NCBI RefSeq assembly: GCF_000002865.3 | Contig: NW_001865039.1 | Coordinates: 3,412,701 to 3,476,700 of the forward strand | Length of the DNA: 64,000 nucleotides | Origin: Monosiga brevicollis MX1 | Taxonomy: Eukaryota > Opisthokonta > Choanoflagellata > Craspedida > Salpingoecidae | Direction: 5' to 3' | Shown here: positions 25,901 to 37,630 of the stretch, one piece after another | Numbering within the stretch: the first letter of the stretch is position 1 | How the letters are laid out: each line of letters begins with the position of its first letter | Program-made: the position numbers and the translations under genes | The notes under the pieces: generated by a model | The model's database searches: none | The model's input: the letters and a program-made list of their open reading frames with translations, nothing else | Told to the model about the DNA's origin: nothing

Positions 25901-28900
25901 CGTTGGAGCAGAGCATTGTCCGGGGTCCCACTGCGCTGCATGCCAGGTCGCAGGGTACGCCCACGGCCGTCGGCCGACCATCCAGTAGACTGTGAAGCAT
26001 TTGCTGTTGCTGAGCCTTCAGCTGTTGTTTGAGGGGTGGGCACACGGTTTCGGGTCCCGCTGCGAAACAACAGCATCCCTGTCGCCTTGTGCACAAGCCA
26101 AGTCTGCTCAAACTGCTTGAGCCAGCGCCTGCAGTTGCACAGTAAGTCGAATTCAGCAAAAGGCGTTGTATCTCACAAGCGAGCACGAAACATCTGCCGA
26201 GCCTGGCCAAAATGGCCAACCTTGTTCTTTGCTGTGCAGCCGCCTCTGCGCGCAAGTGGTGCACCAACTCGGCATACTTGTGGACGCCGCCGACCTGAAC
26301 ACAAATAATAGGTCAGGCTTGTGAGTATTCAGCCAGCAACGACTTCAACAAGCTCGATGCTGACACCCGTGTCCATGCGGTGACTGACCTGAAGCTGACG
26401 CAAGGTGGGCACTTCGCCTGGCTGGCGTCCCAGGGCTATGATGAGACAGCGCCACTGGGAGTCGCCAACTTCAGCCGCATACATTGGAGCAAGCGCTTGG
26501 GCCAGCTCCTCAAAACGGGCAAGTCGATGCAGGGCGTGGGCAATGACGGCTTGAGTGGATTTGGGGCCTTCACTGTCGTCGTCATCTTGCTGTCCTGGCT
26601 CCATGTGTGCCTCGTAGTCGCTGGTCTCTGCAAGCGTGGATCGCCACTCTAGCAGAGTTGAGCTGATTTGCTGCCAGAAAAGCCCCCGGCACGGCAGGTT
26701 CATCCAGTCTCGCAAGGATTCGTCGATGTCTTTGAATGTGGTCCAGATGCGCTCACGAAGGGCCAAGCGATCACACACTTCATCCACGTCTCCCAGCTCG
26801 GCCTTCTCGGCTGATACCTGTTGCAAGGCTTGGCTGTGCGCACGCATGCGGTGGCGCAACATTTTGACCGAGCGATCGGCCTGAAGCAGGCGAGTCAGCA
26901 CGCGCATGGGCTGAGAATGTGGATGGGCGAACATGCCGGTCGAGGTGACCCGATCAATGGCCTCAACTGCCTCACGATCATTTGCCACCATCTCGTGCAG
27001 GCGATCGATCATAGCTGGCCGTAGCACCTTTGTTAAGATGGCAAAGGCAAGAGCCCCGGGACACAGCGAGATGGGCGGGGAAGAAGAAAGAAAGTGAGAA
27101 ACCAACAAATTTTTCTGCAAGCTGTGAGCATGTTGCGTTTGCCATGCCACACCTTGGTTAGCTGTACGGCCGCGCTTAGCAGGCTATCAAACTCGGTTTG
27201 ACGGTCCAGCAGCTGTTGCCGAGATTTGTTCCACGCCGCCACGGGTCCGCCGATGCTGAGTTGGGTGCTTATGCTGAGCAGCGCGTGTGATGGTGGCACG
27301 TTGTAACACGGGGAGTGAAACCGATGAGAGCGTGAAACCGGGGGTGAGGGGGCGGGGTGAGGGGGCGGGGCGTCGAATATCAGCACGAGAGCCACAATCA
27401 CTTTCAGCGTACCGGATCATGACCGCCAAATCCTGAATCAACAGGCCAAGGTCGGCTGCAAGTTGGTCGCGTGCGGCTTCAGCCATCTCCACACCCTTGA
27501 GTGCCTGCCAACACAGTGCCAGCCGGCGCAACCGGTTCATCGGGGGGCGATGGGCATGTAGACAGAACCAAGCGACTAAAGGCGTCGGCAAAAGCCCGAA
27601 GCTCACCTTGATGTATTCCTCGACACTTGGATTTTGAATGTTAGACGCCGAAAGCAAGGCCTCATTGTGTTGATCGAAGGTGTTGGTCAAGGCTTGAATG
27701 TCACTTCTGAGCTCCGACATGAGGCCATTGAGCAAATCATCGCGAATGGCTTTGAGACGCGGCAGAACATCCCGTTGCAGGGCGCTGCCACGGAGTCGAA
27801 GAAGCTGGTTGTTGCTGATGAGCAAAGCGGGAACACGCTGTGCATCGCGAATCCAAAGTTCTAGGTCCTGGAACACGGGGAAGAGGCGATCGCGGCGTTG
27901 AAGCAGAGCCCGCAGCTTTGGCTCGTCCCAGTCATGGACGAAAACGGCCAGGTCGTTCAGCCAGGTGACTTCAGCCAGCTGCCCCAAAAGGTTGCTGTAA
28001 CCCGTGAGAACGGTATCCGCTAGCAGCGCGTCCATGCGCTCAAGGGTTGTAGAATGAAGGAACAGGTGCTGTAAAGTTTCGTCGTTGACGGGGCGAGCAT
28101 TGGTAGGCTGCTCGAGGCGATCGAGAACAAAGCCCAAGAGCCGGTCCGTATCGCCAGGCAGACGGACCCATTCGGGTTCCAGGAGCAACTTCACAAAGTG
28201 ACAGGCCGCACGAGGCAAATCTTTCAAGAAATGCAAGAGTTCGTCGTAGGAAGGCACGGTCTGCAGTCCCTCCGTCTCGGAGATGGCCAGCCCCAAACAA
28301 AAGACGCCCACGGTACGACAGCTACGGCGCGATTTCGTGCATGCTTCTGCGACGGCCTCTGGAGGTGGATGATGGAGCGTTCGCTGTTGTGAGGGTGTGT
28401 GGTTCACAACAGCGTTTTGGGGAGAGGCGACATCGCGAAATGGCGCTGCGTCTACGGTAGTAAGTTCGGCATCTGGGGCAGGAGTGAGCTGAGACATGGC
28501 ATCAATGCTTGTGTTAGCAGGGATGGTTGAGGGCCGGGCCTTTTGTCCAGTTGCCTCAGTAATGAGGTTGATGAGCTCTGCTGTGATGGCGTGCGTCAGC
28601 ATGGCTAGCAAGCGCTGTTTGAGGCGTTGCAGGATGAGGTGTTCAAGAAAAGGAGCGCGCTCAAGCTGTACTGCAGCTGCGCTGACGTGTTGTTGCTGCA
28701 CTGAGCGATATTCACTCAGGCCCGAGAGGGCGAGATGTGCGGGGGGGTTGTTGAGACGGTCGAGAGCCTCGGTGTGTGAATCCTTGAGCTTTTGGCGGGT
28801 GTGGCTCAACATGCGGTTAATGGTGCGGCGGACCTCAAGGACGGCTTGCATCCAGCCTGTAAACGCCCGAGAGACGGTTGTTTTGAGCTCGAGGACAGTA

Positions 28901-30500
28901 TAACTGCATTCGGGTTCGATGCCAAACACGCTGGTGTCCCGGAGCGTATCGATGGCTTGAACTGCAATTTGTAGACCCGCCGCAGTAGCGGGATGACAGA
29001 TGAAGGCATGCTGATGTATGGCCTGCCTAGCTCGACTGAGTTTCTTAAGATGGTGATGGCGCTTCCACCCTAAGTAACGCCAGGCAGAGAAGCGGATGGT
29101 GTTGCAAAACCGGTGTTGAGGTCGAGGGGCCCACGACCAGCGATCAGCCAACTTGATGGAGCAGGGCGAGCGAGGGTACGTCAAAGGGACGGCGACCGTA
29201 AGCACCTTGCATGGCCTTCCAAAGCTGAAAAGTACGAAAGAGGGGCAGCTGACGAAGCTGACGGAAGACGGTACGGTGCTTGAGCCAAATGTGTAAAGGT
29301 TGCATCTCGGACGTGCCGTTCCATTCATAGAGTGTTACGCCTGTCACAGACCGGGGACGGACGGCGGATGAGAAAGGGGCCATGAAGTTGACAGCTACCC
29401 AGTGGGAGCGGCGCGTCAAGAAAAAGAAATGCATAAACATCAACATGGGGATCATGCAAGGGCTACAACAACGTGATGAAGAAAGCAGCGGCAAGTTGGG
29501 GTGGCGAGAGCATACTGGTGGTTGACAAGACGGCATGGCGTTGGGACTGCAGGTCGCGCTTGGCCACGGGTTGGAGGGCAAAGGGACCGTCGATGGCTGA
29601 TTCGGGCCCTGGGTTGCAGTAGATGAAAAGCATTTCGTTGTTTGCGCGCGCTTGAGCCAGCAGAGCGAGAGCTGCATCAAGAGAAGCCGGGACGACTTCA
29701 CTCGAGGCCATGTCTGAGGGGCGGCGATCGGAAGAGTTGGGCATCTGAGTGTGGGGTCGTGAGGGTCGTCGCGTGGGAGCTGAGCGAGCTCCTTGAGTGC
29801 GCAAGGTCGCAGAGAGGGGCGCAGTGGTGGTTGGCGTGTCGAAGAGCTGGCGAAGACGCCCAGCAGCAGTTGCCGTTGGTGCACGGCGCACGGAGGCGAG
29901 GCGCGTGGAGAGGGAAGAGGCGGCTGGAGCTGCGGTACTGACGCGGCGGCGGGTGCCCTGGGGATCGGCACCACGCGCGGTGGCGCTATGACGCTGGGTG
30001 GCAGCGGACGTGACGGTTCGGGGACCACGGCTCATGAGAGTGCCGGCCCCCAAAGATGACTTGGCAGGGCGCGTGAGCTTGGAGAGCTTGGCACCAGGAG
30101 TGGCTTCGGGGCGCTCGGTGGGAAATAGATGCCAGAAGGCGGCTGTCGTTTGTTGGCTGAGGGCAACGGCCTCGCGTGGTTGTTGCAGAAGCGTTTGGAG
30201 ACGCACGACGTAGTGGCGAAGCATGGGCTGCCCCTGCATTAGTGATTGGGCCCGTTCTAGTGTGATCAGGGCCAGCTGTTGGGCCAGGGCTGCCGCTTGT
30301 GCTTCGGCAGGTTGCTGGAGGTAGCTGGCAAGGGCCTGACAAAGGGCTTGTCCCTCTTCCTGTTGCTCAACATCAACGGCTGCACCACCAAGGCTCATCC
30401 ATTGGAGGCGCGGGACTGCCTTTGCAGCCGGGGCCGATGCCGCGCCATCTTTGTTCGAACGGGGCCCCATCGAAGCCGTCGGCCCTGAGGCCTGCGCCAT
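16997..30500 (-). CDS. Divergent dynein heavy chain with degenerate ATP sites (DNHD1-like)
   Basis: Multi-exon minus-strand gene of roughly 4,000 residues starting at 30500 (MAQASGPTASMGPRSNK). Coding blocks lie at about 30500-29510, 29450-29155, 29060-27415, 27270-27150, 27030-26350, 26290-25020, 24930-24845 and one uninterrupted exon from about 24640 to 16997. The N-terminal segment LHIWLKHRTVFRQLRQLP matches the ciliary heavy chain tail. Linker motifs precede a motor with stalk coiled coils around a microtubule-binding-domain-like insert, including ELRSYVQPPRAVEVAM before it. In AAA1 the usual GPAGTGKT is replaced by a sequence around KGSINGTLTSV, and AAA4 reads GPAQTGRATL; both lack the Walker A Lys. 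The protein stops near AAA6 without the usual C-terminal domain. This suggests a non-motor structural or regulatory role in the flagellum. An apparent in-frame TAG near 24929 is removed by an intron of about 108 bp. Confidence 0.8.
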
Positions 30501-30842
30501 GCTGTGCGAGCTGCGGGCAAGCCGTAAGAACGGCCGCTTAAATACACCTGCTGCCTACAAGGAGCTGAACATCGAAGTAACGTCAAAACCCAACCCCGAG
30601 TGTCGGGAGCCCACGCCACAACCCGGCAAGGCTACTGCACGATGCCTACAGAAGGGACTTGCTTCTTCTCGAGCTCTGCAGCAGCAGCAGCAGCAGCAGG
30701 GGCGGAAGGAAGCGCAGGGGGGTCCGACCGTTCAAAAGTCAAGAAAAAAAAAGTCCGTAGTTTTCGTTTCTCTCCTTTTTGAGGGACGTTGCGAAGCCCA
30801 ATTGAACACAACACCTGTTTTTCTTCCTTTTTTTCGGGTTTG

Positions 30843-30883
30843 TGTGTGTGTGTGTGTGTGTGTGTAAGTGTGTGTGTGTGTGT

Positions 30884-30942
<59 letters not shown>
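30843..30942 (+). repeat. (GT)n microsatellite
   Basis: About 48 GT units broken by AAGT and GAGT interruptions, about 340 bp upstream of the dynein-like start codon. Confidence 0.95.
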
Positions 30943-30944
<2 letters not shown>

Positions 30945-31544
30945 GGCACGTCAATACGGCAGCTGGGCTGCAGCACCCTTCAAACGTACAAGCTCTTCCC
31001 GATTTTCCCATTGCTGCCTCGTACTGCTTCCTCCTTACACCATCATCTTCTTCCTCTCCCTCCCTCCCTCTTCTCTCTCTCTCCCTCTGTCTCTCTCTCT
31101 CCCCGCTTTTCTGCTCTTCTGCAGTTCGTACGACTCACCACACCATACAGTCCTTACTGTATGGCTCAACAATCTACAATAAGTACCGAATTTTCTACTA
31201 AAACTTACTATGCAAACATTAACAAATCGAACATAACTCATGATGATACAACAATGACCTTTGTTGCTCGTGCTGCCCAAGTGCTGATGGCCATGACAAA
31301 CAAAAGGAAGACCACCACCGGCTGCTTGCTTCACCCCCCGAGACCTCTCCGCCTCCCGCCGCTGCCTCCTTCTGCCTCCTCCCCGCCTTGGTTCTCACAC
31401 GGCTTTGAAACACGCCCTGTTCTGGGGTTGCCCGGGCTGGCTAAAGGTGAGAACCTCTCGACTTGAATGAATGGGATGCGCGATCAGCTGCTGGCTGACC
31501 ATCCCCCTCTTCCTGCCACTCCCTTTGTCCGCCACCGCCCACCA

Positions 31545-31668
31545 GTCTCTCTCTCTCTCTCTTGAACTCTCTCTCTCTCTTGAACTCTCTCTCTCTCTTG
31601 AACTCTTCTCTCCCTCTCTTGAACTCTTTTGATCTTGACTCTCTCTCTTAAACTCTCGTTTCTCTCTC

Positions 31669-31720
<52 letters not shown>

Positions 31721-31830
31721 ACGCACACTCCATTCCCCTCCCTTCTTTTTTTTCTCTTCTTTTTTTTTAATTTCTCTCGTGTCGACGCCCCTCCTCTCTC
31801 TCTCTCTCTCTCCCTCTCTTTTCTCTGAGC
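31545..31830 (+). repeat. CT-rich tract with TTGAA-spaced (CT)n units
   Basis: Several (CT)4-6 blocks are separated by TTGAACTC spacers (about 31546-31670), followed by a longer pure CT run (31677-31719) and more pyrimidine sequence. The regular spacing looks like a small minisatellite grown from a CT microsatellite. It is pyrimidine-rich on the Vav sense strand. Confidence 0.85.
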
Positions 31831-32363
31831 TCCCCTCCTTGTGGCAGCGCATCTCCTCAAAGACGCCTGTACCTGCCCTGATACACCTCTTTTTCTCGCT
31901 TGGACTCGACTTCCGCCTCAAGGACCACCACTTGCAGCGTGTGGGAGGTGAGGTTGGTGACCGGAGACGGTGCAAGCCGGGCTTTCAGCAAAGCTCCGTC
32001 GTGAGAGACCTGCCTCGACCGAGTCGTGGGGTACCGCAGGGCCGTGCCCGTTTCTCCTTTATGCTGTGCTCCACTTGATACGCTCCCATACAAAAAAAAA
32101 AAGCTGCGCACACGCCTGGCTGCTCCTTCTTCCGCCCGGAATCCCTCGAGCAAGGTATGAATGCGCACATGCGCGATGCGGCGCAAAACTCAGACCCCCG
32201 GCAGACATTTCCGCTCCTTCTGACCCTTGGAACACTCGCCGAGTGCACTGCCAAGCCCATGCTTTGGCAACATCTTGTCGCTCTGACACCTATTCACGCC
32301 TATTCATGCTCTTGCTTTCTTGTTGACTTGGGCACCCAGGCCCCTCCACGACCAGCTGGCACC

Positions 32364-35300
32364 ATGCCTGAGCTCTGGCAACACACGGCCGATTGGTTGT
32401 GCAAACTGGGCGCCTTGTCAGGCGAGGACCCCACTTTTCAAAAGGATGCCACCGTATATGATCTCACCGTAGCTCTTCAAGTACGGCGTACCACACCCCC
32501 TTGGTTTTTTTTTGTTTTGTTTTTTATTGGGGTTTTTTGTGGTTTTTTTCCTGTGCCTCGCCCACCTGGCTCGTGCAGACTTGCGCACTCGGCCTTGCCC
32601 CTCTCTCCTCACCCCCTCCCCTTGAATGCCCGGTCCCGCCTTGCCTTGCATCTCGACCCATTACATAGGATGGCACGGTCTTGTGCGACGCCGCCAATGC
32701 CCTAGTACCTGGTTGCATTCCCATTGTCAACCGACATCCTCAACAGCAGTTTCTTCGCATTCAAAACATCCATGCCTTTCTCGGCGCCCTGCGAAACACG
32801 TTCAAGATGAAGGAAGCCCACCTCTTCACCGCCGACGGCCTCCATAATGGTGGTGAAATGCCCCAAGTCGTTCAATGTCTGGCCACGTGGGCCAACACCC
32901 CTCAAGCCGTCAAACATGGAGTCAAGTTAGTGTTTTGTAACCCTCTTGCCAACGCCACGCCCCTCCCAGCGCTCTGCTGCCATGTGTGCTCACCTTTCGC
33001 GGAACCCACTCGCCCTCAGGCTTGGTGAAGCCACAAATACTCCCAACACCGCCCTCGATGCTGATGGCCGCTATGACATGTACAAATCTCTCAAGCAGCT
33101 CGTGGAACAAAATCTTTCGCTTCGCGATGCAGGAACCTACACAATGTCCCACAGTCGCCCGAATTCGATGGTCTCCGATCATCAATACTACAGTGAGAAA
33201 GTCGGCACCATGGTACGAACAGCTCCCCCCAGCGTGCCCTTGCCCGTCTCTGGCCTCCCCGGCTGCTCGACGCTGCTGGTCCAAGGTCTTTTTCTTTCTC
33301 ACACTTTTTCCTCTTCTTGTCCCTCTTCTTTTTCCTCTTCTTTTTCCTCTTCTTGTCCCTCTTCTTTTTCCTCTTCTTCTTCTTCTTCTTGTCCCTCTTT
33401 GACCATCTGACCATGCTCAAATGCAGAAACAAGTAGACGAGCTCTATTACATGATCATCTACGCAGGCAACACACCCGCTCTCAAATTGGACGAGGCCAC
33501 CGACGAGAACATTTATGGTGCAGGCGTCACCCGCGACCAGAAGCGCTCCATGGTGCTAGACGAACTGTTCTCCACAGAAAACTCATACATCAAGGTCCTC
33601 CAGATGCTGACCGGCACATACTTGCCCAATCTGCGCGAAGCTTTTAGCATCATCGACATCCACCTCATCTTCATGAACATTACCGAGATCATGGATGCCC
33701 ACAATCGCTTTCTGGCTGACCTTTCGGAACTCATGGCCCGCACCACCGGTCGTATGGCGGGAACCTGCTTACTCAATCACGTCACCAGCTTTCGCATCTA
33801 TGGCGAGTACATCAGCATGCTTCCAGACGCCATTGACCGCCTCAAGGTCATGCGGAAAAAGGCGCCGTTTCAAGCCGTAGGTCGCTTCGCGAGCCGGTGC
33901 CGTGCCGTTGAAACGCTCTGCCATTATCTCTCGCGCCTCATTGCCAGCCATCGATGTACCTCAAACCACGCCATGCCGTATGCTTTGATCATCCTCCTCA
34001 GGCATTGCAAGCGGCGCAAAAGGCCAGTGGCCAAATATTTCCGCTCGAAGATCTTCTCCGTGTGCCCATGCAACGCATTCTCAAGTACCCTCTCATGATC
34101 AAGGAGCTTCTCAAATCGACTCCATCTGATCACCCTGACCTTGACAAGCTCCGCGTCGCCAACACTGCATTCCAGGACTTGGCTACCTACATCAACGAGT
34201 CCAAGCGCGACCGTGACAATCTTCTCAACATTATCCAAGTCTGTGCTGCACCCGGGCTTTCATTGCTTGATCTCGCCTTGCATTGATTTGTGTGCTTGGT
34301 TGTGGTGTCCCTTGCTTTCATGGCTCTTGGTTGTCGGCCCGTACAATTTCCCCCCAACCCTTACACATGTGCTCGCTTGTCTCGGCCCACGAACAATTAG
34401 AACGTGAAAAAGTACAAAGGCAAGCCCATCAAGGACTTTGGCAAGCTCTCGCGTGATGGCGATCTCTGGGTGATTGACCACGTCATTGGCGACAAGGGCA
34501 AGCTTCGGTACGATGCCCCATCATGTGTACATCTCTGTGCTGACATTGTGTCTGCGTGGTGGGTGGACTCCGTGTCCAGCTGATTTTTTCTGTGTGGGGG
34601 GTTTCTCGCAGCTACGTCTTTCTCTTTGACTTTGGCATCATAGTATGCAAACACAACAAAGGTTCCTTCAAATTCAAAGCATCGGTGGAATTTCAGCACC
34701 GGCAGAGTGTTGAAAGCGTGTCCGACCCTGCCGGCGAAGATGGCTATCCCCATCGCTGGCGTCTGATGGATACCAGCGGCAAGAAGCCTGTCCCCCTGCT
34801 AACCTTTGGAAGTTACCACGAAGCCACCAAAATGCGCTGGATGGACATGATTCGGGGCAAGATGCTGGCCGTGGCTACCCCGGCTTCCCCACCACCGCTC
34901 CGGGCGCGAATGTCACTGCGCGCGCCCAACGGGGCATCTAGCTCTCCAAAGCCTCGTCGCTCGCTGAGCGAATCGGCAGCCGTGGGCAGTGGCCTGGCGC
35001 GCCCCCCCTCCAGCCCGCGCCCTGTTTTGAGCCCACCCATTGTTGGGCCGCGCGTACCTCGCAACTCTGTTGCCGACGATGAAGCCTGGTTCTTACCTGG
35101 CGCTGCCAGCCTTTCCGAGTCGGTACGTGTCCAAGACTGGACAGATGGTGCATGCTAAGCAGGCTCGTGCTGATGCTCGTTCTCGCATGACCCTCATGAT
35201 GGCTTAATGTTTGTTTCTGCTTCATTGGGTGGATGCAGGAGCTCAAGGATCTACCGGACGGTACATTTTTGGTGCGCGAGAGCACCTCCCGACAGGGCTC

Positions 35301-35961
35301 GTATTCGCTCACTGTTGTTTTTCAAAACGAGGTCAAGCACATCAAGATTTTGCGCGACGGCACACAATATCGTCTGACCGAGCATGCTGAGGGCTTTGAC
35401 ACGGTGCAACAGCTCGTGGCTTTTTTCCAGCGACAGAACCTGGGCACTTATTTCCCAACACTGGACACGCCCTTGGTGATGCCTTATCGAAGCGTCATGA
35501 TGCAGCGTGCGCTAGACACGGACAGCAGCGACATGTGCGTATTTGCGCCCTGTAGGCATGGGCTGCCTCGCATTGTTCTCTTCTTGGGCCCCGCGTGTTT
35601 TCATGAGTTTCCCGTCGAGGTTACCACCAAGCTGGCAGACCTGAACATGCTGACATGGGCTTGGTCTCCTTGTGACAGGTTGTCTGGCATTGGCCGTGCT
35701 CGCGCACTATTTTCATACAAGGCGACAGCGGACGATGAGATTAGTTTTGACAAGGGGACCGAACTGGTGCTGCTCAACGTGGTTGAAGAAGATGACGGCT
35801 GGTGGCGTGGTCGCCTCCCGGATGGTCAAGTCAGTGCCACAGCTAGATGCTGCTATATGCTGCTATATGCTGCCATGTATGCGAATCGCTCCTGCTGACT
35901 CATCACCGATGCGCTTGTATAGACCGGGGTCTTCCCAGCTGCCTATGTGCAGCGCTTATAG
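32364..35961 (+). CDS. VAV: Vav-type Rho guanine nucleotide exchange factor
   Basis: Ten exons: 32364-32480, 32669-32925, 33020-33212, 33427-33876, 34002-34238, 34401-34507, 34612-35122, 35239-35534, 35679-35829, 35923-35961; 785 residues (animal Vav about 845). Domain order is a calponin-homology domain (1-124, MPELWQHTADWLCKLGAL and DGTVLCDAANALVPG), a Tyr-bearing acidic-region equivalent (about 125-225), DH (about 228-415, LLRVPMQRILKYPLMIKELL), PH (about 419-510), a Pro/Ser-rich linker, SH2 (about 612-705, DGTFLVREST with the phosphotyrosine-binding Arg) and SH3 (about 728-780, ALFSYKATADDEISF and GWWRGRLPDGQ). The C1 zinc finger and the first SH3 of animal Vav are not seen. Predicted role: activation of Rac/Rho downstream of tyrosine kinases. 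The start at 32364 is chosen because it matches the Vav N-terminus; an upstream in-frame codon at 32157 is unlikely. Confidence 0.93.
33300..33400 (+). repeat. Polypyrimidine repeat in Vav intron 3
   Basis: Tandem variations of CTTCTTTTTCCT and CTTCTTGTCCCT, with a terminal (TTC)n run, lie just before the acceptor of exon 4. The tract probably strengthens that acceptor. Confidence 0.85.
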
Positions 35962-36996
35962 GATTTTCATAAAGACTACTCAATAAGCAAGAATTTGCCT
36001 CCCGTCTCCAGCCGTTCCTTGACGTTCCACGGGCTCCTTATTAGTTGAGATGTGTGCAGCCCCAAGCTGTTCCTGTCCCTGATCCAGATATGAGGCCTCT
36101 GTTGAATATGTCCCTGGTCTCTTTCTTGTTTTCACCGTCTTGTTTCGTTCATGGTTGTCGACCCTCAAACAGTTGACACCTTGTTGCTCTTTTTTTTTGT
36201 GTGTGTGTCTTCTTGTGCACCAGAAGAGCCGCTCAGTCTGTTTACTGTGTTGTCCTTTTCCCTTCTCTGGCTTTGCTTTCCTGTAGTCTTCTATTTTTCT
36301 TTGCTTTTGTTGTCCTTTTCCTTTTCCAGCAAGAGACTTGATGTACAAGCTGTGTTGTAATTTCACCAGTGGCTCCATGCTGTTGCCTGCGACTATGGAA
36401 CCACACCCTTCGGCGTGTGACAGAAAGCATAATAATCGGCTCCTTTTTTTATCTTTCTTTCTTTTCTCTTTTACCTGTTGACCGTGTTTTGTTCTCTCGC
36501 GCCTTGCTCCCTGTACTCAGAGGTACCATCAATTGACAGCGCCCCCTGTTCTATCGATCCTGACTGGACTGCGAATGTGTCGGCTCGGCTGGCTTGGACA
36601 CGTTTTCCACAGCCCCATCATCATCCATAGCAAACGCTCTCAAACAAAAGTGTCTGACATTCGTTCACCATTCAACATGTGAGTCTCCTCTGAGACTGAA
36701 AGATTCGGGACCGTGCGCTGCTGCTGTGTCTTTTTCGTCTTGCGACGGCAAGCTTGCAACACCGGGGGCGCAGGTCGGTAGCTGGCTCGTTGGCCCTTCG
36801 TTCCTTGTGCAGGCAGGCAGGCAGGCAAGGCTGCCCTGGTCCACGGCTGGGAAAGATGGGGTAGCTGATGGTGCAAGGCGTTGGACTCAAAGTCGTCAAC
36901 ACGGGGACGTGGGTGGTCGTGTGCATGTGGTGGAAGCTCGTACCTGTTCATCCCTCTTCATTCCGGGACCTCGCCCTCGTTTGCAAACCACGCAGG
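35962..36996. other. Intergenic region
   Basis: Vav 3' flank and MRPS33 promoter. T-rich stretches dominate 36100-36480. An open frame at 36594-37394 overlaps MRPS33 but reads in another frame and has no family signature. A short GGCA repeat lies near 36811-36828. Confidence 0.55.
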
Positions 36997-37630
36997 ATGG
37001 CGTCGCAAGTCAAGCGACTGTTGTCGCCAGCCCAGCTGGCAGCGGCGCGCTCATCCGTCTTTGGGCACATTGCGCGTCCTGCAAACGTCCGGTACGGTGT
37101 CACCTCAGTTACGTGGTGCTCAGCGGGTGTGGCACACTTTCTCACCCTCGGGGCTGGGCCTCGACTTTGATTGGGCTGGTGCTGGCACTGTTGGTCGCTA
37201 GATCCCCTGTCAAGTATTTGCAGGCCAAGCCCAAAGCCGAGGCGGTCATGAACTACTACCCTGACCTGCTTGTCAAGCATGAGAGTTTGTGGCGCCGGTG
37301 GTACAACATGGGCATTTACTACGATGAGGCCATGGTTGGTTTTTGCCAGAGCATCATACACTGTGCTTTTGACGGTCGGCTCGCCAATCCCTGATGCCTG
37401 GTCACCTGGCCGTCATGCCCATGGCTTGGAAATGCCCGCGTTTATAGGTCTGGCGCACGGACAAGATGGCTTGGAACAAATCTCGTGGACGCTTCCCCGT
37501 GAAGAAGGGTTGGTAACCTTGCTACTTGCATAGCATTTGATAAGGCTTTTTGCGCCACGCTCACGCTTTTCTTCCTCTCACTTTTCCCCTTTCTCCTCTA
37601 GGTGAGGGCAAGAAGAAGAAGAAGAAATAA
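36997..37630 (+). CDS. MRPS33: Mitochondrial small ribosomal subunit protein mS33
   Basis: Four exons, 36997-37091, 37202-37334, 37448-37508 and 37602-37630, give 105 residues; the human protein has 106. The N-terminus MASQVKRLLSPAQLAAARSS leads to VFGHIARPAN, matching the conserved VFGE-RPT region. The centre NYYPDLLVKHESLWRRWYN, then MGIYYDE, matches the family YP-H-Y--L---LR--GLYRDEH signature, and the tail ends in a run of Lys, as in other mS33 proteins. The product belongs to the mitochondrial 28S subunit head and has no bacterial counterpart. It is too short to be obvious from single open frames; I assembled it from splice signals, and every junction keeps frame. Confidence 0.9.

Larger units (their letters stand above)
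30501..32363. other. Divergent promoter region between dynein-like gene and Vav
   Basis: This interval holds the 5' flanks of both genes. It includes GT repeats at about 30843-30942 and CT-rich tracts between about 31545 and 31830. Long open frames here consist only of repeat-coded Cys-Val, Thr-His, Leu-Ser or Arg-Glu and are not genes. A 5' UTR exon for Vav is possible but not identifiable. Confidence 0.6.

Noticed and set aside
30739-31011. Thr-His, Cys-Val and similar dipeptide frames
   Set aside because: Direct translations of the GT/CA microsatellite.
36594-37394. 266-codon open frame over MRPS33
   Set aside because: It shares bases with MRPS33 exons but runs through the MRPS33 introns; the spliced four-exon model gives a full-length conserved protein instead.
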